A stretch of DNA of 64,000 nt from Mytilus edulis. Taxonomy: Eukaryota > Mollusca > Bivalvia > Mytilida > Mytilidae. Positions 48,001-59,700 of the stretch are shown here, in pieces. The translations under genes were made by a program, and so were the position numbers. The notes beneath the pieces were generated by a model that was given only the letters and a program-made list of their open reading frames with translations, was not told the DNA's origin and searched no databases. Position 1 is the stretch's first letter. Every line of letters begins with the position of its first letter. The stretch lies in the NCBI RefSeq assembly GCF_963676685.1, contig NC_092352.1, positions 21,471,117-21,535,116 on the forward strand, in the 5' to 3' direction.

Positions 48001-50559
48001 CCATCAAAGGATTTATTTTCTGAGGTTTTTAGATTAACATTTGAAAACCTCCAAAAAATATTTGTTTTATACAGTACTATACTATAGCTGTCATATGCTG
48101 AAGAGAACGATGAAATCCTTGAAAATTGATTGCCGAATGATCTAGGTAGCTGTTTCGAATCTATCTAAGTTTACAATAGGCTATTAGACACAATCATGTT
48201 AATTATTGTATATTAAAGCGTAAAAATAATCAAGTTTGTCAAAATGCTGTGGGTTTTCAATTTAGTGAGAGAATTTATCAGATCTCTCCAAAACTCTTCG
48301 GTTTACACTTCAATGTTTTTTTGTGTGAAAGCAGTGGAATTTATCATGGTGAAATATAACCACAGGATTCAGTCCATGGCATGCCAAACAAAAATATTAG
48401 ATTGGCTCAGACTGAATAGATAATGTGTATATTTTTATTTTGTTCTTGAACATTATGACATGAAAAGTGTTTAAATCAATGTCAAGGCTATGAAATTTAT
48501 TTGTATTTTGTAGGGAACATTAATCCGAGTGTTTGATCCTATGTCAGGGTTACAGTTGCATGAACTAAGAAGAGGTGCAAATAGTGCTAACATTTATTGG
48601 TAAGCTAATTATCATATTACAAGCATCTACATTTGCACTAGAGAAGGGATATAGCATTACTATTTTTTTTTACTCATCTGTCCTTAAAACTATCTCCTCC
48701 TTTTATCTGACAATATTTTCAAAACTTATGTGGTAGCCATCACTGTGTGTGTTGATATTACCTTCAGGAAAACATTTGAATGTATAAATTAATGTTTTCC
48801 AACATCACTAAGTGTCCCATATACCATAATTATAATCCAGTAACAATATTGCAGCACAGAAAATAATTTCCACAAAAGTCCATTCAACTGAAATTGACAT
48901 GCTAGTTTCAATGGTGAACATTGTTCCAGTCATCTTGTGGTAATTTAAGGAATATTATTTTTATTTTAACATCCCATAATAGGGAATAATTATGTTTTCT
49001 GCTCTGTGAATTGTTCTTGTCATCTTATGTACATTTTTTAAAATTTTACAGTGAAGTGCTTTACCGAAGAAGGGTTAGGCTACATATTAAAGGTGTTTCT
49101 TGTCCACCTCATTTTAAGAATAGAATATGATTGAAATTATGCAAACAATTCTTCAAACATTTTTACCCGCTTTGATTTTAATTCAGTGGTTTGTCTGGCT
49201 CATAATAATGTCTGCCTCTTTAGTCTGAGTAACATTCTTTTATATATTTCAGTATAAATTTCAATCAAGATTCTAGTTTGCTTTGTGTAGCTAGCGATCA
49301 TGGAACAGTCCATATATTTTCTACAGAAGATCCTAAACGAAATAAACAATTAGGGTAAGTTGAATTCAATGTGCAAATATATTTATTTAAAAAAAAACGG
49401 ACTGTTTTTAGTGAATTGAAATCTTATGATGTGAATTTATTATATGTATATTCTGCATCTGACCAGTTTCATTCACATGGACATCAAATTTTAGAGCCCA
49501 TTGCATTTTTAACCAGATTTCTAGAGGGAAAGGAATAATTTGGTGATGTACAGGATGTGGGTGACTGCCAAACTGTGGCCATGCAATAACATCCAATACA
49601 GTGAAGAAGGCAATGTTTTACATGCATACAAAAGAAAAAAACCACTTGAATCTCCAATAATTTAAAAATAGTTAAAACACATTTAATAAATCAAGCAAGG
49701 GGAGTATATCTCATTTATCTGTGCTTAGCTTTACTCTATATTTCTATTACAGTATTGGGTCTGCTAGTTTCCTACCAAAGTATTTTAGCTCAACATGGAG
49801 TTTTTCCAAGTTTCAAGTTCCTGGTGGTGCTAGATGTCTTTGTGCCTTTGGTGCAGATTCTAATTCTGTGATAGGTAAGTTTATATCAACTGTCATATAT
49901 ATAAAAGTGTAAATGTTGAAGGCTATTACTCCAGCTCAGTTGCATTTGATGGATGAAAAGCTAACAATCATTTGTGTAGTTATGTTATCGCTAATTTAAT
50001 TTTTTGTTTGTTGGACTTTATTAAATGCAGGTTAGACCTTTTGGACTTTTGGGCATAAAAAATAAATGTAATAATATTTACTGAGAACTTTTTCATTTGA
50101 GCACTACTTTCCTGCCTTCTGTATAAAAAGTTTAGTATACATTTTGTACTAAATACATTGATTTCATTTGTTTGTACAATGTACCAATTTTCCAATATTA
50201 GAAAAAGTAGGATTGTTACTGTCAATGTTACTGTCATTGCTTTGGGGATTTTGAGCAACCAAAGATGTAAATTGTATTAGAATTATTTGTGCAAGTATTG
50301 TGATATGAGAAAACATTGTCATTGGTGTGGCAATGGAAATATCATGGAAATCCACAGATCATTAGAACTTTGAATAGTTATGCAACCATTGGTAAAAATA
50401 GATTTGTAATCTATACAGGGTAGAAATCTTATGTTTATGTTTTATTTTCCAGTTGTGTGTGCTGATGGAAGCTATTACAAATTTGTGTTCAACCAGAAGG
50501 GGGAGTGTACTAGAGATGTATATGCCCAGTTCTTAGAGATGACAGATGACCGATCATGA
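30087..50559 (+). CDS. WDR45B: WIPI3 / WDR45B PROPPIN, complete, 10 exons
   Basis: A seven-bladed beta-propeller that binds PI3P and PI(3,5)P2 and acts in autophagy. Exons: 30087-30153, 32334-32408, 35369-35470, 39031-39118, 46499-46593, 47048-47238, 48514-48599, 49253-49354, 49753-49874 and 50453-50559; all have GT/AG junctions and consistent phase (1035 nt, 344 residues, the same length as human WIPI3). Recognisable runs are [63 protein letters not shown]-type blades and the end [11 protein letters not shown]. The lipid-binding LRRG motif is at residues 224-227 (exon 7). WIPI3 fits better than WDR45/WIPI4 because of the conserved termini. Exon 1 was found by splice phase and the HGNGLLYAG motif. 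Introns 3 and 4 (3.6 and 7.4 kb) are stuffed with mobile DNA. Confidence 0.96.
31078..31310 (-). repeat. Dispersed repeat R2, WIPI3 intron 1
   Basis: Reverse complement of the 7275-7533 copy (GCGACAGTCAAACTCATAG, AGGTGCTCCAGAAGAGTAGG, CTTCATGTGGCACCC). Confidence 0.65.
31661..31956. mobile_element. piggyBac-like MITE flanked by TTAA
   Basis: TTAA at 31657-31660 and 31957-31960. Inverted ends CCCTTTACTCCA / TGGAGGAAAGGG (one mismatch) and a near-terminal duplication of GGCGTCA(A)AAGCGTCATTATGGAG. A TTAA duplication with CCC ends is the piggyBac signature. No transposase. Confidence 0.7.
32127..32268. mobile_element. MITE M2 with GGCGGATCCAG ends, WIPI3 intron 1
   Basis: Ends CATAGGCGGATCCAG and, reversed, CAGTGGCGGATCCAG. 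Interior GGGAATCACTGAAGCATGA is shared with 47283-47403. Confidence 0.75.
32718..33311. mobile_element. MITE M3 with nested hairpin, WIPI3 intron 2
   Basis: Inverted ends TAAAGGAGTAGGTCCGGTAAG, perfect over 21 bp, possibly with a TA duplication. Within, GTGGCCGCATCCGTGTTCATCC (32962-32983) and its reverse complement (33042-33063) form a second, inner inverted pair. Confidence 0.85.
33436..34988 (+). mobile_element. Helentron-like family 4 copy, WIPI3 intron 2
   Basis: After TTTTT, a 38-nt hairpin from TATACGGCCGC to GGTCGTATA, then GTCATCGATGTCGTCGTCGTC. The interior repeats AGGTCCAAAGGGTCCAAAATT blocks and holds the 35-bp array at 34260-34505. The 3' end is TGCACC CTGC GGAGCA, TCTGG, then TTT. 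Just inside the 3' end GCGGTCGTATAAAG repeats the 5' motif in inverse. Confidence 0.7.
34260..34505 (+). repeat. 35-bp tandem array, 7 units, each self-complementary
   Basis: Units start near 34262, 34297, 34332, 34367, 34402, 34437 and 34472. Each reads (TG/CC/TT)GCAATAGCAAGAAAT.. then CAATTGCACA, so TGTGCAAT and ATTGCACA pair within a unit. A three-unit version is at 37118-37215. Confidence 0.9.
36237..36552 (+). mobile_element. Family 3 Helentron-like 5' fragment, WIPI3 intron 3
   Basis: After TTTTT: GTCGAGCCG TCGACT TT AGTCGA hairpin, then CCGTCGTCGTCGGC, then low-complexity AT-rich DNA that runs into a family 4 copy. Only the 5' part is present. Confidence 0.45.
36553..38017 (+). mobile_element. 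Helentron-like family 4 copy, 5'-truncated, WIPI3 intron 3
   Basis: Same interior blocks and 3' end (TGCGCC CTGC GGAGCA, CCTGG, TTGG) as 33436-34988, but lacking the 5' hairpin. Contains the 155-bp satellite at 37249-37770. Confidence 0.65.
37249..37770 (+). repeat. 155-bp tandem satellite, about 3.3 units
   Basis: Units begin at about 37249, 37404, 37560 and 37715 with GATAAT(G/A)TATGTTGGAAATT and are over 95% alike. A diverged short form is at 23740-23850 in another family 4 copy. Confidence 0.9.
38020..38915 (+). mobile_element. Helentron-like family 1 copy, 5'-truncated, WIPI3 intron 3
   Basis: Begins inside the internal unit (GGTTATTATCTTGAATATTA), repeats it, and ends CACAGGCTCTTTAGAGCCTCTAG followed by TTTG. 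It starts directly after the family 4 3' end. Confidence 0.65.
40360..42153 (+). mobile_element. Helentron-like family 1 copy, 1794 bp, three tandem units
   Basis: Starts after TTTTTT with hairpin AGCTCACCTGGCC CGAAG GGCCAAGTGAGCT, then a CGTCCGTCGTC tract (40406-40460). Three units of about 500 bp repeat (TTCTCCTCTGAAACTACTGG; GACATGGGGTAAAAATG; CAGCAATAATGTTCAGC). Ends AGGCTCT TT AGAGCCT, CTAG, then TTT. ORFs here are chance. Confidence 0.75.
42247..42422. mobile_element. MITE M4 with about 32-bp inverted ends
   Basis: TAGTCCAAATAATTATGACG left and TAGTCAAAATAATTATTACG in reverse complement at right, continuing with TCTGGCAAGGCT. The centre folds again (CTTCCTATGAAGTTCGTAGGAAG). A left-end fragment is at 59003-59060. 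Confidence 0.8.
42822..43535. mobile_element. Word-array foldback element D with 12-bp target duplication
   Basis: Left end 42829-42915 is built of TTCGCGCCCA, TTCGCACCCTACATG and TTTGCACTC words; the right end 43470-43530 carries them inverted (GGGTGCGAACATGTAGGG, GGGCGCGAACGGAC). TTCAGACTATGT occurs at 42810-42821 and 43536-43547, immediately outside, as a 12-bp direct repeat. The interior is AT-rich with no transposase. Confidence 0.8.
43820..46070 (+). pseudogene. Decayed Penelope-like reverse transcriptase element, WIPI3 intron 4
   Basis: Coding remnants lie in three frames from 43820 to 45446. In order: [12 protein letters not shown] (PLE-type start of RT), a stop at 43984, [19 protein letters not shown], motif [12 protein letters not shown] after a frameshift near 44375, and motif [17 protein letters not shown]. 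Catalytic FRYLDDIL and CPFLDLDIY follow, then a stop at 44921 and about 175 residues of C-terminal domain in another frame ending at 45446. The 3' UTR runs to about 46070 (TCTCAATTTTA). The order of motifs fits Penelope-like elements; a GIY-YIG nuclease is not seen. At least two in-frame breaks and one frameshift make it inactive. Confidence 0.8.
47283..47403. mobile_element. MITE M2 copy, WIPI3 intron 6
   Basis: CATAGGCGGATCTG start and ATCCGCCACTG end, interior as in 32127-32268. It begins 45 bp after exon 6. Confidence 0.7.
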
Positions 50560-53500
50560 TTTTTCTGGACATTTAAATGATGCTTGGTTACATTATATGT
50601 ATACTGTTTTTCAACTGATGTCAGTGTACCATCATTGTCAACATTGTGAAAATAAAAAAATTTGGTAAAATTAATACAGTCAAACCTGCTAAAATTTTCA
50701 TTTAAATTCACATGTCTTTGTTGACTTATTGCAAATTTGAGACGTAGACAAATATTTTCTCTAAATTGAAAAAAAGAATTTTATGGGCCACCTGTCAAAT
50801 GCATTCAAATGCATGAATTTCATTTTCAACAGCCCAAGAAATTGAATACTGAATGTAATAAAAAATGGTAATTTTTGTCTGTACAGATAAAGAGGTTGAC
50901 TGAGGGATTAAAGGGCTACAAAAACAGTTTTAATTGTAAATGTATTTACCGTAAATATCTACGTACAGAGTTCTGATGAAGTTACCTCTCTTGAGAGTTC
51001 CTTTTTGTATCCTTATGAGTGACTGTATTGATCTTTAACTATTTTTGTTACTGTAAAACAGATGACAAAGCTGCTTCTTAAAAAATAACTTTATATGTGG
51101 TACCTTGTCTGAATAATTGATGGTATTACAAACCTGAATTATATCAAACTTTTTGGAGGTTGAAACAATATATTGTCTTGGCTTTTATTTCATTTGCAGA
51201 TACACATGTAGAAATTGATCATTTGTTGTTATGAGTTGTATATGTGTGTGTTTCGTTATATATAGAACATTGGATGAATCAACATTCCATATTTGAATTG
51301 GTTGTTAACAATGTAAGGCCATAAAAGAGTTGATTGTTTCAAGTGTTGTCCAAAGTTTTTTTTCTTATAGATATCAGTGATTCAATGTTTTAAGTTTGAT
51401 TATTAATTCATGAACTATAGATTTGTTTTATTAAAGTATAAAATGCGTAGCAACTTGACTTGTGACATGTCTTCCTGCATGGAACTGCAGTATTTATTAT
51501 AAAGCAGGTTTCCACATACAGTGAAACCTGTGTTATCAAAACCATAGTTTGATTGTACTGTGACTGTGCTGTTGGTTATTCTCGTGGGGTGCTTTTTGAA
51601 TATTTGTTACAGTTATGTTTTTGAAAAAAGATAAAACTTATTAGATTCAGTTCTAAGATCAGCGGCTCTCATTTCACAAATAATCAAGTAAAAACACTTT
51701 GTAAGTGGTGATCATTTCAGTATAACTTATGATCAATTTTAGTCATAAGTTTTTTTTGTGAAAAGAGCACCAACTTTTTTGGTTTTCTTCTATGAATTAA
51801 CAAGTTGACAAGGATGAAAGCAGTTGTGGTCTTTTTTATGTTTTTTTTATCATAGGAGTTTATATTGATATGCATTGTTAATGGTTATAAACAATGTTTT
51901 TGTCATTTTAGTCAGTAATTTGTTATGGTTGGAGTTGACAAACTAGGTTTGTAAAGAAACCCTAAACTCTATTTTTTTCCGAGAACAACTACAAAGTTGA
52001 TGCCATAGTATTTGGTCAGACATATCTGTTTATTGGGAACTTTATCCACACTTGATTGTGTACAGAGATCAATATACATTGTGCTAATACAAAAAGTTAA
52101 CTGCCCATTTGATTAGTTTTTACTGGTTTGACTGTGCTGTAAATTCATTTATCTAATATGTACCTCAAAGTGTACTTTTAAAAAAAATATAAAAAAGTAT
52201 TTCAACAGAGACATTTTTGAGAAAAGAAGTTAAATTTTTAAGGAGACCTGGAAAATACTCAATTATATGTATTTCAAATTCAGTAGCTTAATTTTGCATT
52301 CATTTGATATTTAACAATAATAAAAGAAAAAAAAGAAAAAAAAAGATTTCAATTTGACTTTTTTAAAGTTTAGGTGTGGAAAATTAAGGAACCAAAAGAT
52401 TTACCATGATGTCAAAATAAATGCAGTTTTGATGTCAGGAAAAGTCCTTCCTCATGTTGGGAAAAGTCCTTCCTCTGTGTTTTCTAGAAAAAAAACAAAA
52501 GATTTTGGTAATTTTTTAGGGAATTTTTGGACCCATCAATATAGAGTGCATTCCTTATAACACTTTTTGGGGTAATTTATAAGACATGGCTGCCAGTAAC
52601 AATTATTGTTTTATGGACATACAATACCATGGTGCAACACAACTGATAGTAAATTGATCTTTTTTTTTTTGAAGAACAATAGAAGAAAATATATTTTTGA
52701 GCTACTGAATTTGAACTGTGTACAATGTATTTGGTACATGTATTTATGTCATTTTTTTTGTCAAGAACTATATATTCAAAATCATAAACATGTATTAATG
52801 TTGTATGAAAGTTGAAGAGACAGTGTGCAAATTTTCATCTAAACACATTTAATTACCAAATGTGCAATGGGTCTAAAAAGAATGCTGTTCATGTATTCAA
52901 TGTTTTTATCATGTACTTCCATGAACAAATGATAGCCGTGTATATTTATATTAATATTTACCGGTATATGTATATATGTATTGATTTATTTTGACATTAA
53001 CTTAGTACATAAATCAAATTATTTTGTAAAGTTGTTTGAAAATATTTGTTCAGTTCTCACCTTGATTAATTAAGATACTGTTGAAATAATATATAAAATA
53101 GATATGTGCTTAGTCTTACATTTATTTTCTTAAGAGTATTTAAAGTCATTTAATAAGTTTTATTACTTTATTGTTATATTTAAATTTAAATTCATATTTT
53201 ATTAGACACCACAATAAGTGTATGGTTGTGTGAAACGCATACCTGTTCAATGACCTGATTTTACCCGGTCACGTTGAGGAGTTTACCAAGCTGCCCTTTA
53301 TTTTTTATTCACCCACCAGATAATAAAATAACCTAGTCGTAGTATTTTCAGTTTATAATATGTTAGGTGGTGCATATTATTTTATGTCTTGATTTGATTA
53401 GATATTTTATGAGTAGTTATAATTATGAATATTGTTAAAAAAAAATGAAATAGTTAATTTGAAGTTTAAAGGGGAAAATATAGAATTGTAAATATTTTTT

Positions 53501-53620
53501 TCAGTGTAAAATTAATGCTTTTGAATATTTTAACAAAGGCATACGTAAATGAAAAATAAATAAATTCTCTCTGAAGACATAAATTCAGCCACAAATAATT
53601 GCACAGGTGATACATGTACT
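50560..53620 (+). other. Gene-free stretch, probable WIPI3 3' UTR and downstream DNA
   Basis: Unlike the introns, this 3 kb shows none of the repeat families described here. A first AATAAA lies at 50651-50656, 92 bp past the stop, and more follow (for example near 53558). A long 3' UTR is possible. No coding signal. Confidence 0.4.
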
Positions 53621-54269
53621 GTAATGTTTTTTTTGCTCATTTTTTGCTCTCAGAGGACAGAGGTTGACATAAACTAGTAAACTACAAAATCCAACAAATT
53701 CCCACAGAAGTTTAAAGTACAGGTTTTAGTATATTCTAATAGATGTCTCATTATAAGTATTGTGTAGACCTGATCAATTGACAAAAACTAGTGATTGTAT
53801 GATTTGCATATCCAAATGTGACAATAAAATTAAGAAATTAGTATAGATAGTTATTGTCACTTCAGGCTAAATTTATTTTAAAGAAAAAAAGTAATATCTT
53901 ATATGTGAATAAAATCAGTGGACTTCAAGTGTTGTGTTCCATATAACTGCCAACATTGTTTAGTTTCTTATTCATGTGTTGCAATATATATGTATATATA
54001 AGAAATAGACATGTGATGTAGAACTACAGTCAGTAAAGAAAGTCATGTAACTGAAGAGAAAAATAAAGCATAATTATAATGTTTACTGTCGTTTTTTATT
54101 GGTTTCCTGTACAGGGTTAGTATGGGCTTTTGATTTCGCTTGGAGTCAGTTGTTAGTCTGTGAACTTTAAAAAAACTACTGTACCAAACTATAGCAAATC
54201 TATCAAGAATACTGTAGGAGAGATTATGAAATATTCTCATTTCGTTATTCCAGGTGGGAAAAAAATAGC

Positions 54270-54790
54270 TCAAGGGATCACTTTAACCACTAGGCCAATT
54301 TTTATACATGATGTCTTTTGGTCTGTGTGTCCATTCATTCTTCCCTCGGTCCGTCCATATGTCCCACTTCAGGTTAACATTTTTGGTCAAGGTAGTTTTT
54401 GATGAAGTTTAAGACAAATCAACTTGAAACTTAGTACACATGTTCCCTGTGATGTGATCTTTATAATTTCAATGCCAAAGTCGCAATTTCAGTGTCCACT
54501 AAACATAGAAAATGATAGTGCTAGTGAAGCATCTGTGTACTATGGACACATTCTTGTTTTAGCCTTTCATGAAGCCATAAAGCAACTTTTATTTTAGCTC
54601 AACTTGAAAAATATGTTAGAAAGATCCTTCATATTTGTAATGACAGCACGATGAGGAGTGATAATGTCATAAAGGTTTTAATTTAACCCTACCAGAGATC
54701 ACTTTAACCGCTAGGCCAATTTCAATCATTATTATCAGCAATAATGTATCGATGTACCTTTACACATTACATTTTAAAGGAAACCTAATT
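54270..54790 (+). repeat. Dispersed repeat between WIPI3 and SRP68
   Basis: Direct repeat of ATCACTTTAACC(A/G)CTAGGCCAATTT (54279 and 54698). Between them is a TCAACTTGAAACTTAGTACA, CATGTTCCCTGTGATGTGAT block that looks like a mobile-element tail. Class unknown. An (AGAAT)4 microsatellite follows at 54891-54910. Confidence 0.35.
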
Positions 54791-55741
54791 GATTTTGATT
54801 TCAGACTAATATTAAAAGTAAATATTATGAAAATTCCAGTAACTCTGTAGTTGAGGCTTGAGAATAAACTACAAAGAAAATCATTTGTATAGAATAGAAT
54901 AGAATAGAATATTTTTATTTCCCAAATTACAGGGCCAAAAAGAGCATAAAATCAGATACAATTGATTTACATAATTGGTAACAACAACAATAATAGCGGC
55001 ATATACATATATATTTGGAATAAATAATAGAAGATTTTGGGTCATTTGTGTATAGATATATTATAATAATCTCATCAATGAGACAGGGGAAAAAACAAAA
55101 GACATCTAGAGGTCAACATACAGTCTTCAACAATAGCCAAATGTCTTATACAATATGTCAGTCTCTATTGCACATAATTAAGATTGTTTTGGGATTTAAT
55201 ACAATATAACTGAGGATACACTCTATCAATGTTCCTGACTTTTGACAGACATTTGGTATTAAAGGTTAACTATTGTTATTTTAAATCTCAAAACTTCTAA
55301 TTTTATCTTAATTAGTGGAACATCAGAAGATGCATATTTAAGGAGCACACAATATGAATCACCTAAAAAGAAATCTTTATTACCAGTAAAAAAACAAGAT
55401 ATGAAAAGAACAAAAAAAGTGAAAGATAACAACAATGAACAATGATTAATAATATTTTCGGTACTGATTCATTTCAGAAACTCCAATTGGATTTCAGATA
55501 TCCTTAAATATAATTGTTGAGGTTCTGAAATAATTGTTCACCTCCATAATCATTTAAGGATATATCCAGAAATTGAAGTGAATTCCATCAATATAAAGTA
55601 CCTCTTAATCAGATTCTTGATGTCCGGAAATATTTTTGGAGTTCCTCAATGATCATTTGAAGACATCCTAAATTCAAATTACAATGTATGGATGGAGCTT
55701 GTGAAAAGTTCAGGAGCTCTTTTAAAAATATTTAATTTGAC

Positions 55742-56197
55742 TAAGGGAGCTACCATTTGATTTTTATGGGGGGGGGGGGGGGCTAGGATGAAAAATTTTG
55801 TCCTGCATTTTTTTTTTTAGTTTTAATCTCTGTCCTGCCTTTTTATTTTTCACTCTTTTTGGTCCTGCCTTTTTTTTATTAGTTTATCCTGACTTTTTTT
55901 ACCTAAATTGTCATCCTGCCTTTTTTTTTTCGCAAAGTGTCTCATCCTGCCTTTTTTTTGGGGGGGGGCTAGGATGAAAAATTTTGTCCTGCATTTTTTT
56001 TTTTTAGTTTTAATCTCTGTCCTGCCTTTTTATTTTTCACTCTTTTCGGTCCTGCCTTTTTTTTATTAGTTTATCCTGACTTTTTTTACCTAAATTGTCA
56101 TCCTGCCTTTTTTTTTCGCAAAGTGTCTCATCCTGCCTATTTTTTTCAAATTTCATCCTAGCCCCCCCCCCCTAAAAATAAAATGGTAGCTCCCTAA
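55742..56197. mobile_element. Word-array foldback element F with G-run and C-run ends
   Basis: Inverted ends AGGGAGCTACCATTT, TTTTTA, a run of 13-14 G, then CTAGGATGAAA. The interior is a roughly 195-bp direct duplication (55773-55967 and 55968-56165) of TCCTGCCTTTTTT words. No coding capacity. Confidence 0.75.
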
Positions 56198-56755
56198 ATC
56201 TTTGCCTCATAATATATCTTACAAACTGCAAGAAATAGTTGAAATAAATAAGCTGTACTAACATCAGTTGAATATGGAAATCGTGTTCACAAAAAAAAAT
56301 CCTCTTTAGCATGCATATATGTTGTGTGTTTGGCCTTTAGGGCTTTTGGGCGTTGTCATTTGTTTGATTTTGTTTGTTTGGTTCATCAAATTAAAAATAT
56401 ATATATAATATATATATATATTTGTATTTGACATAAAAAAAACCAATGATTCATAAATTTCTTATTGGATTTAGACTGTGATTGACACTTGTATTGCACC
56501 AGGAACATATATATATGTTCCCAGATTGCACATTGCGTGATAATAGTTTAAACAAAACTTTTTTCTTGAATATAAAAACACAATATTAATTTTTACTGTT
56601 TTTTTATCAATTTTTTCTACATTTGTTTTTGATTTAACACACTCAGATAAGTAAATGGATATAACAGTTATAGTTTGGATATAAATCCTAATGGTTCAAT
56701 GGTTACGAGTTCGGGATCACCGGATAGGTTTTAAGTAGTCTCATCAAACCGGAAG

Positions 56756-59700
56756 ATGCCAACGTTTCACGTTTCAGAAATGGCAGCTGGAACAGAAAGC
56801 ATGACAGGAGAAAATGTTGATGAATTAGGTACCCAAGAAGTACCTGTTAATCAAAAATTAACATTTGAAGGTAAAAATATGCTGCAAAGAATAGACACGA
56901 CTCAGAATAACTGCAAAAAATGAAGTGCAATCATAGAATTCAAACGTAGACAGTAGGCCGGTTTGACCCATATGGAAAAAATTGTTTTGAAAATTGATTT
57001 ACAGAACGAATTGAACAGAAACAGAATAATGAAACGCATAAAACATTGACAAGATACAACCTATTACAATAATTACAGCTTGAAGCATGATATTATTTAG
57101 GAATGATGAAACAGCAGGTGCTATTCTGTATTCTACATTGTAATTTGTACATAATGATAAAATGTAGTGCGAGCTGAGATTGTTCTGACGTCAGTGTTTT
57201 GCCAATGAAGGTTGGGACATGGGTTGTCAGAGATTGTCTCATATCAAAAGAATAATTGCGTTTCCAAAATGGATGCACCACTTATAACTTCACAAGCCAC
57301 TGACAGCCTTGGATCCATAAAACACGGACATCAAGTTGTTCATTTTTCATTTATCTCTTCATTTTTGTAATTATCATCTACCTACCACACTTTATTTTCA
57401 TGTATTTGAACAGTTTTCACAGTGACTGATCAATAAGGGTATTTTAACTTTCATTTTGTTATGTACTCCCGTCGAGTAAAAGCCAGTATTGGTACCTTCG
57501 ACGTAACGATACAGATACAGAACTCCAAGTTCCAAAGACTACGCGGTCTGAAGACTAAACTAAACGGAAACTCGTACCATGTTAACTCGTACCAAAAAAG
57601 TTAACTCGTACCAACTTAAAGTCGTACCACTGGGAAGTCGTACCATTAAAAAAAATGTTTTGTGGTGTTTTTTCTTAAAATATTATGCTGCCTACACTAC
57701 CATTACATCTACTGGCTATTCACAATACCATTAGAACCATGGATGGACAATCAAACTCATAAAAAGAAATAAACGCCATGGCTAATAAATAATAGCACAC
57801 AAGACCGTGACAACATAGCAAACGATAGACTAATCTGATGATTATTTCAGGTCTCATTTACTTTCCTGTGAAGGTGTCACTACCCTTTTTCAAAGCAATG
57901 CAAATCTCACACATTAAATGAACATGACATTACTTAAAATCTTCATAGAAGTTGCCAGTTTCTTGGTGAGTAATCATTACCTTGTGCAAAATATTATCTA
58001 TAAAAAAATTCATACTTTTAACATGTTGGTCATAAAACAATTTACAACCTTTAAAACACACTAAATTAATTCTTTCAGTGAATAAAATTCCTTCGAGAAA
58101 CAAAAGAAAAGTACCCAAATCTATTCAATGTAACTGATTTGGAATGATTAAAAATTAAATCCAATAGTTATCAGTACAAGTTTAAAAAAGAATGATTCAA
58201 GGGAGACAACAAATCAACTCTGCCAAGGTATTGTCTACATCTAATACACATGGAACATTAACTACAGACTGGTCATTTTACTTTCAAATTATATACATTT
58301 TACAGACTTAAGAGGTATTGAGAAAAATAACAGTATATATTCATAATTAAACACCAATCAAATGCATTTAAATAAGTTGGTACGAGTTAGCAGTGGTACG
58401 AGTTTACATTGGTACGAGTTATTTTTTAGTGGAACGAGTTAACGTTGGTACGAGTTTACATTGGTACGGGTTAACTATAATTCAACTAAAGTATGCACAT
58501 TTTAATGCTAATTTCAAACTAGACCCTAGACACTCATTCAGTGTCATAAATGAACGAGGTATTAGATTATGTATTCATGTTGACCCAGATCTGGTTGAAC
58601 TGACACATTCCCCACTTCCATTCTCAATAGGGCTCTTCACGGTTAGTTCGGCCATATTGGATAGGGGGCAGATTTTTTGGAAAGAGGTGGAAATAGTATG
58701 AAAGTATGGGAAATCTTATGCATGTTTCCAAGCAACAGCTCTGTTTTAATGATGTTTTTCTGTATTTTTCACACTATTTTTACCTCTATTATGAAAATCT
58801 GCCCCCTATCCAATATGGCCAAACTAACCGTGAAGTGCCCTATTTTATCCTTTAATTTTGCATAAATCATCTCTGATAATGCATTGCACCTTACATTTTT
58901 TGTTGGTCATGTGACAAACTTTAAAAGTGAATTTTATCATGCTGGCATCAATGGGTCACTGTGAAGACTGGTCAAATATGAAAAAATAAAATGTGGCAGG
59001 AGGTCCAAATAATTATGACATCTTGTAAGGCTCAATTTGTATTTTTATGACGCTTTTCTACAAAGTAGCATCAAAGCAAATTGCTTTATAGTTTGAAACT
59101 GAATTTTTCCATGAAATTTTATTCAGAGGACTCAGTGTTCTCCCCAGGATTTTTGGATAGCGCTGTGGGACATAATTTTCGACAATTCTCAGTAACTCTG
59201 TCGCGGTGTGTGGCTTGTTTGTAATTGATTTGTTATGTGTTTTTCTTATATTTTGCTATTGATGTTTTCTCTTGTAATGATTTCCTCATCATGCTCATGG
59301 AAGTTACCCCTTTATAATTGAGAAAGGAAATGGGGAATGTGTCAAAGCGACAACAACCCGACCATAGAGCAGACAACAGCCGAAGGCCACCAATAGGTCT
59401 TCAATGAAGCAAGAAACTCCTGCACCCGTAGTTGTCCTTCAGCTGGCCCCTTAACCCCTTTGTTTGTTATTGTCTGGATATAGAAGAAGTTTTTTTCTCC
59501 ATTGCAAATTCATATAATCCTCTTATCTGTGTATAAAACCCAAGCCCCAAGGTTAAGTCTTTTTCCATGATGGGTCAATACCAGACTGCCTATGTGAAAA
59601 GTTCTTAGCACTTAGTAACAGATGATGTTGCAGAACATGTAGAATCAACAATAAAGTCATTGTCAGCTTCTGTGTTTGGTTTTGTAACCCACTGTAGCAG

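Noticed and set aside
54043..54402. Short ORFs between WIPI3 and SRP68
   Set aside because: No domain, no matching splice signals, and they overlap a dispersed repeat.
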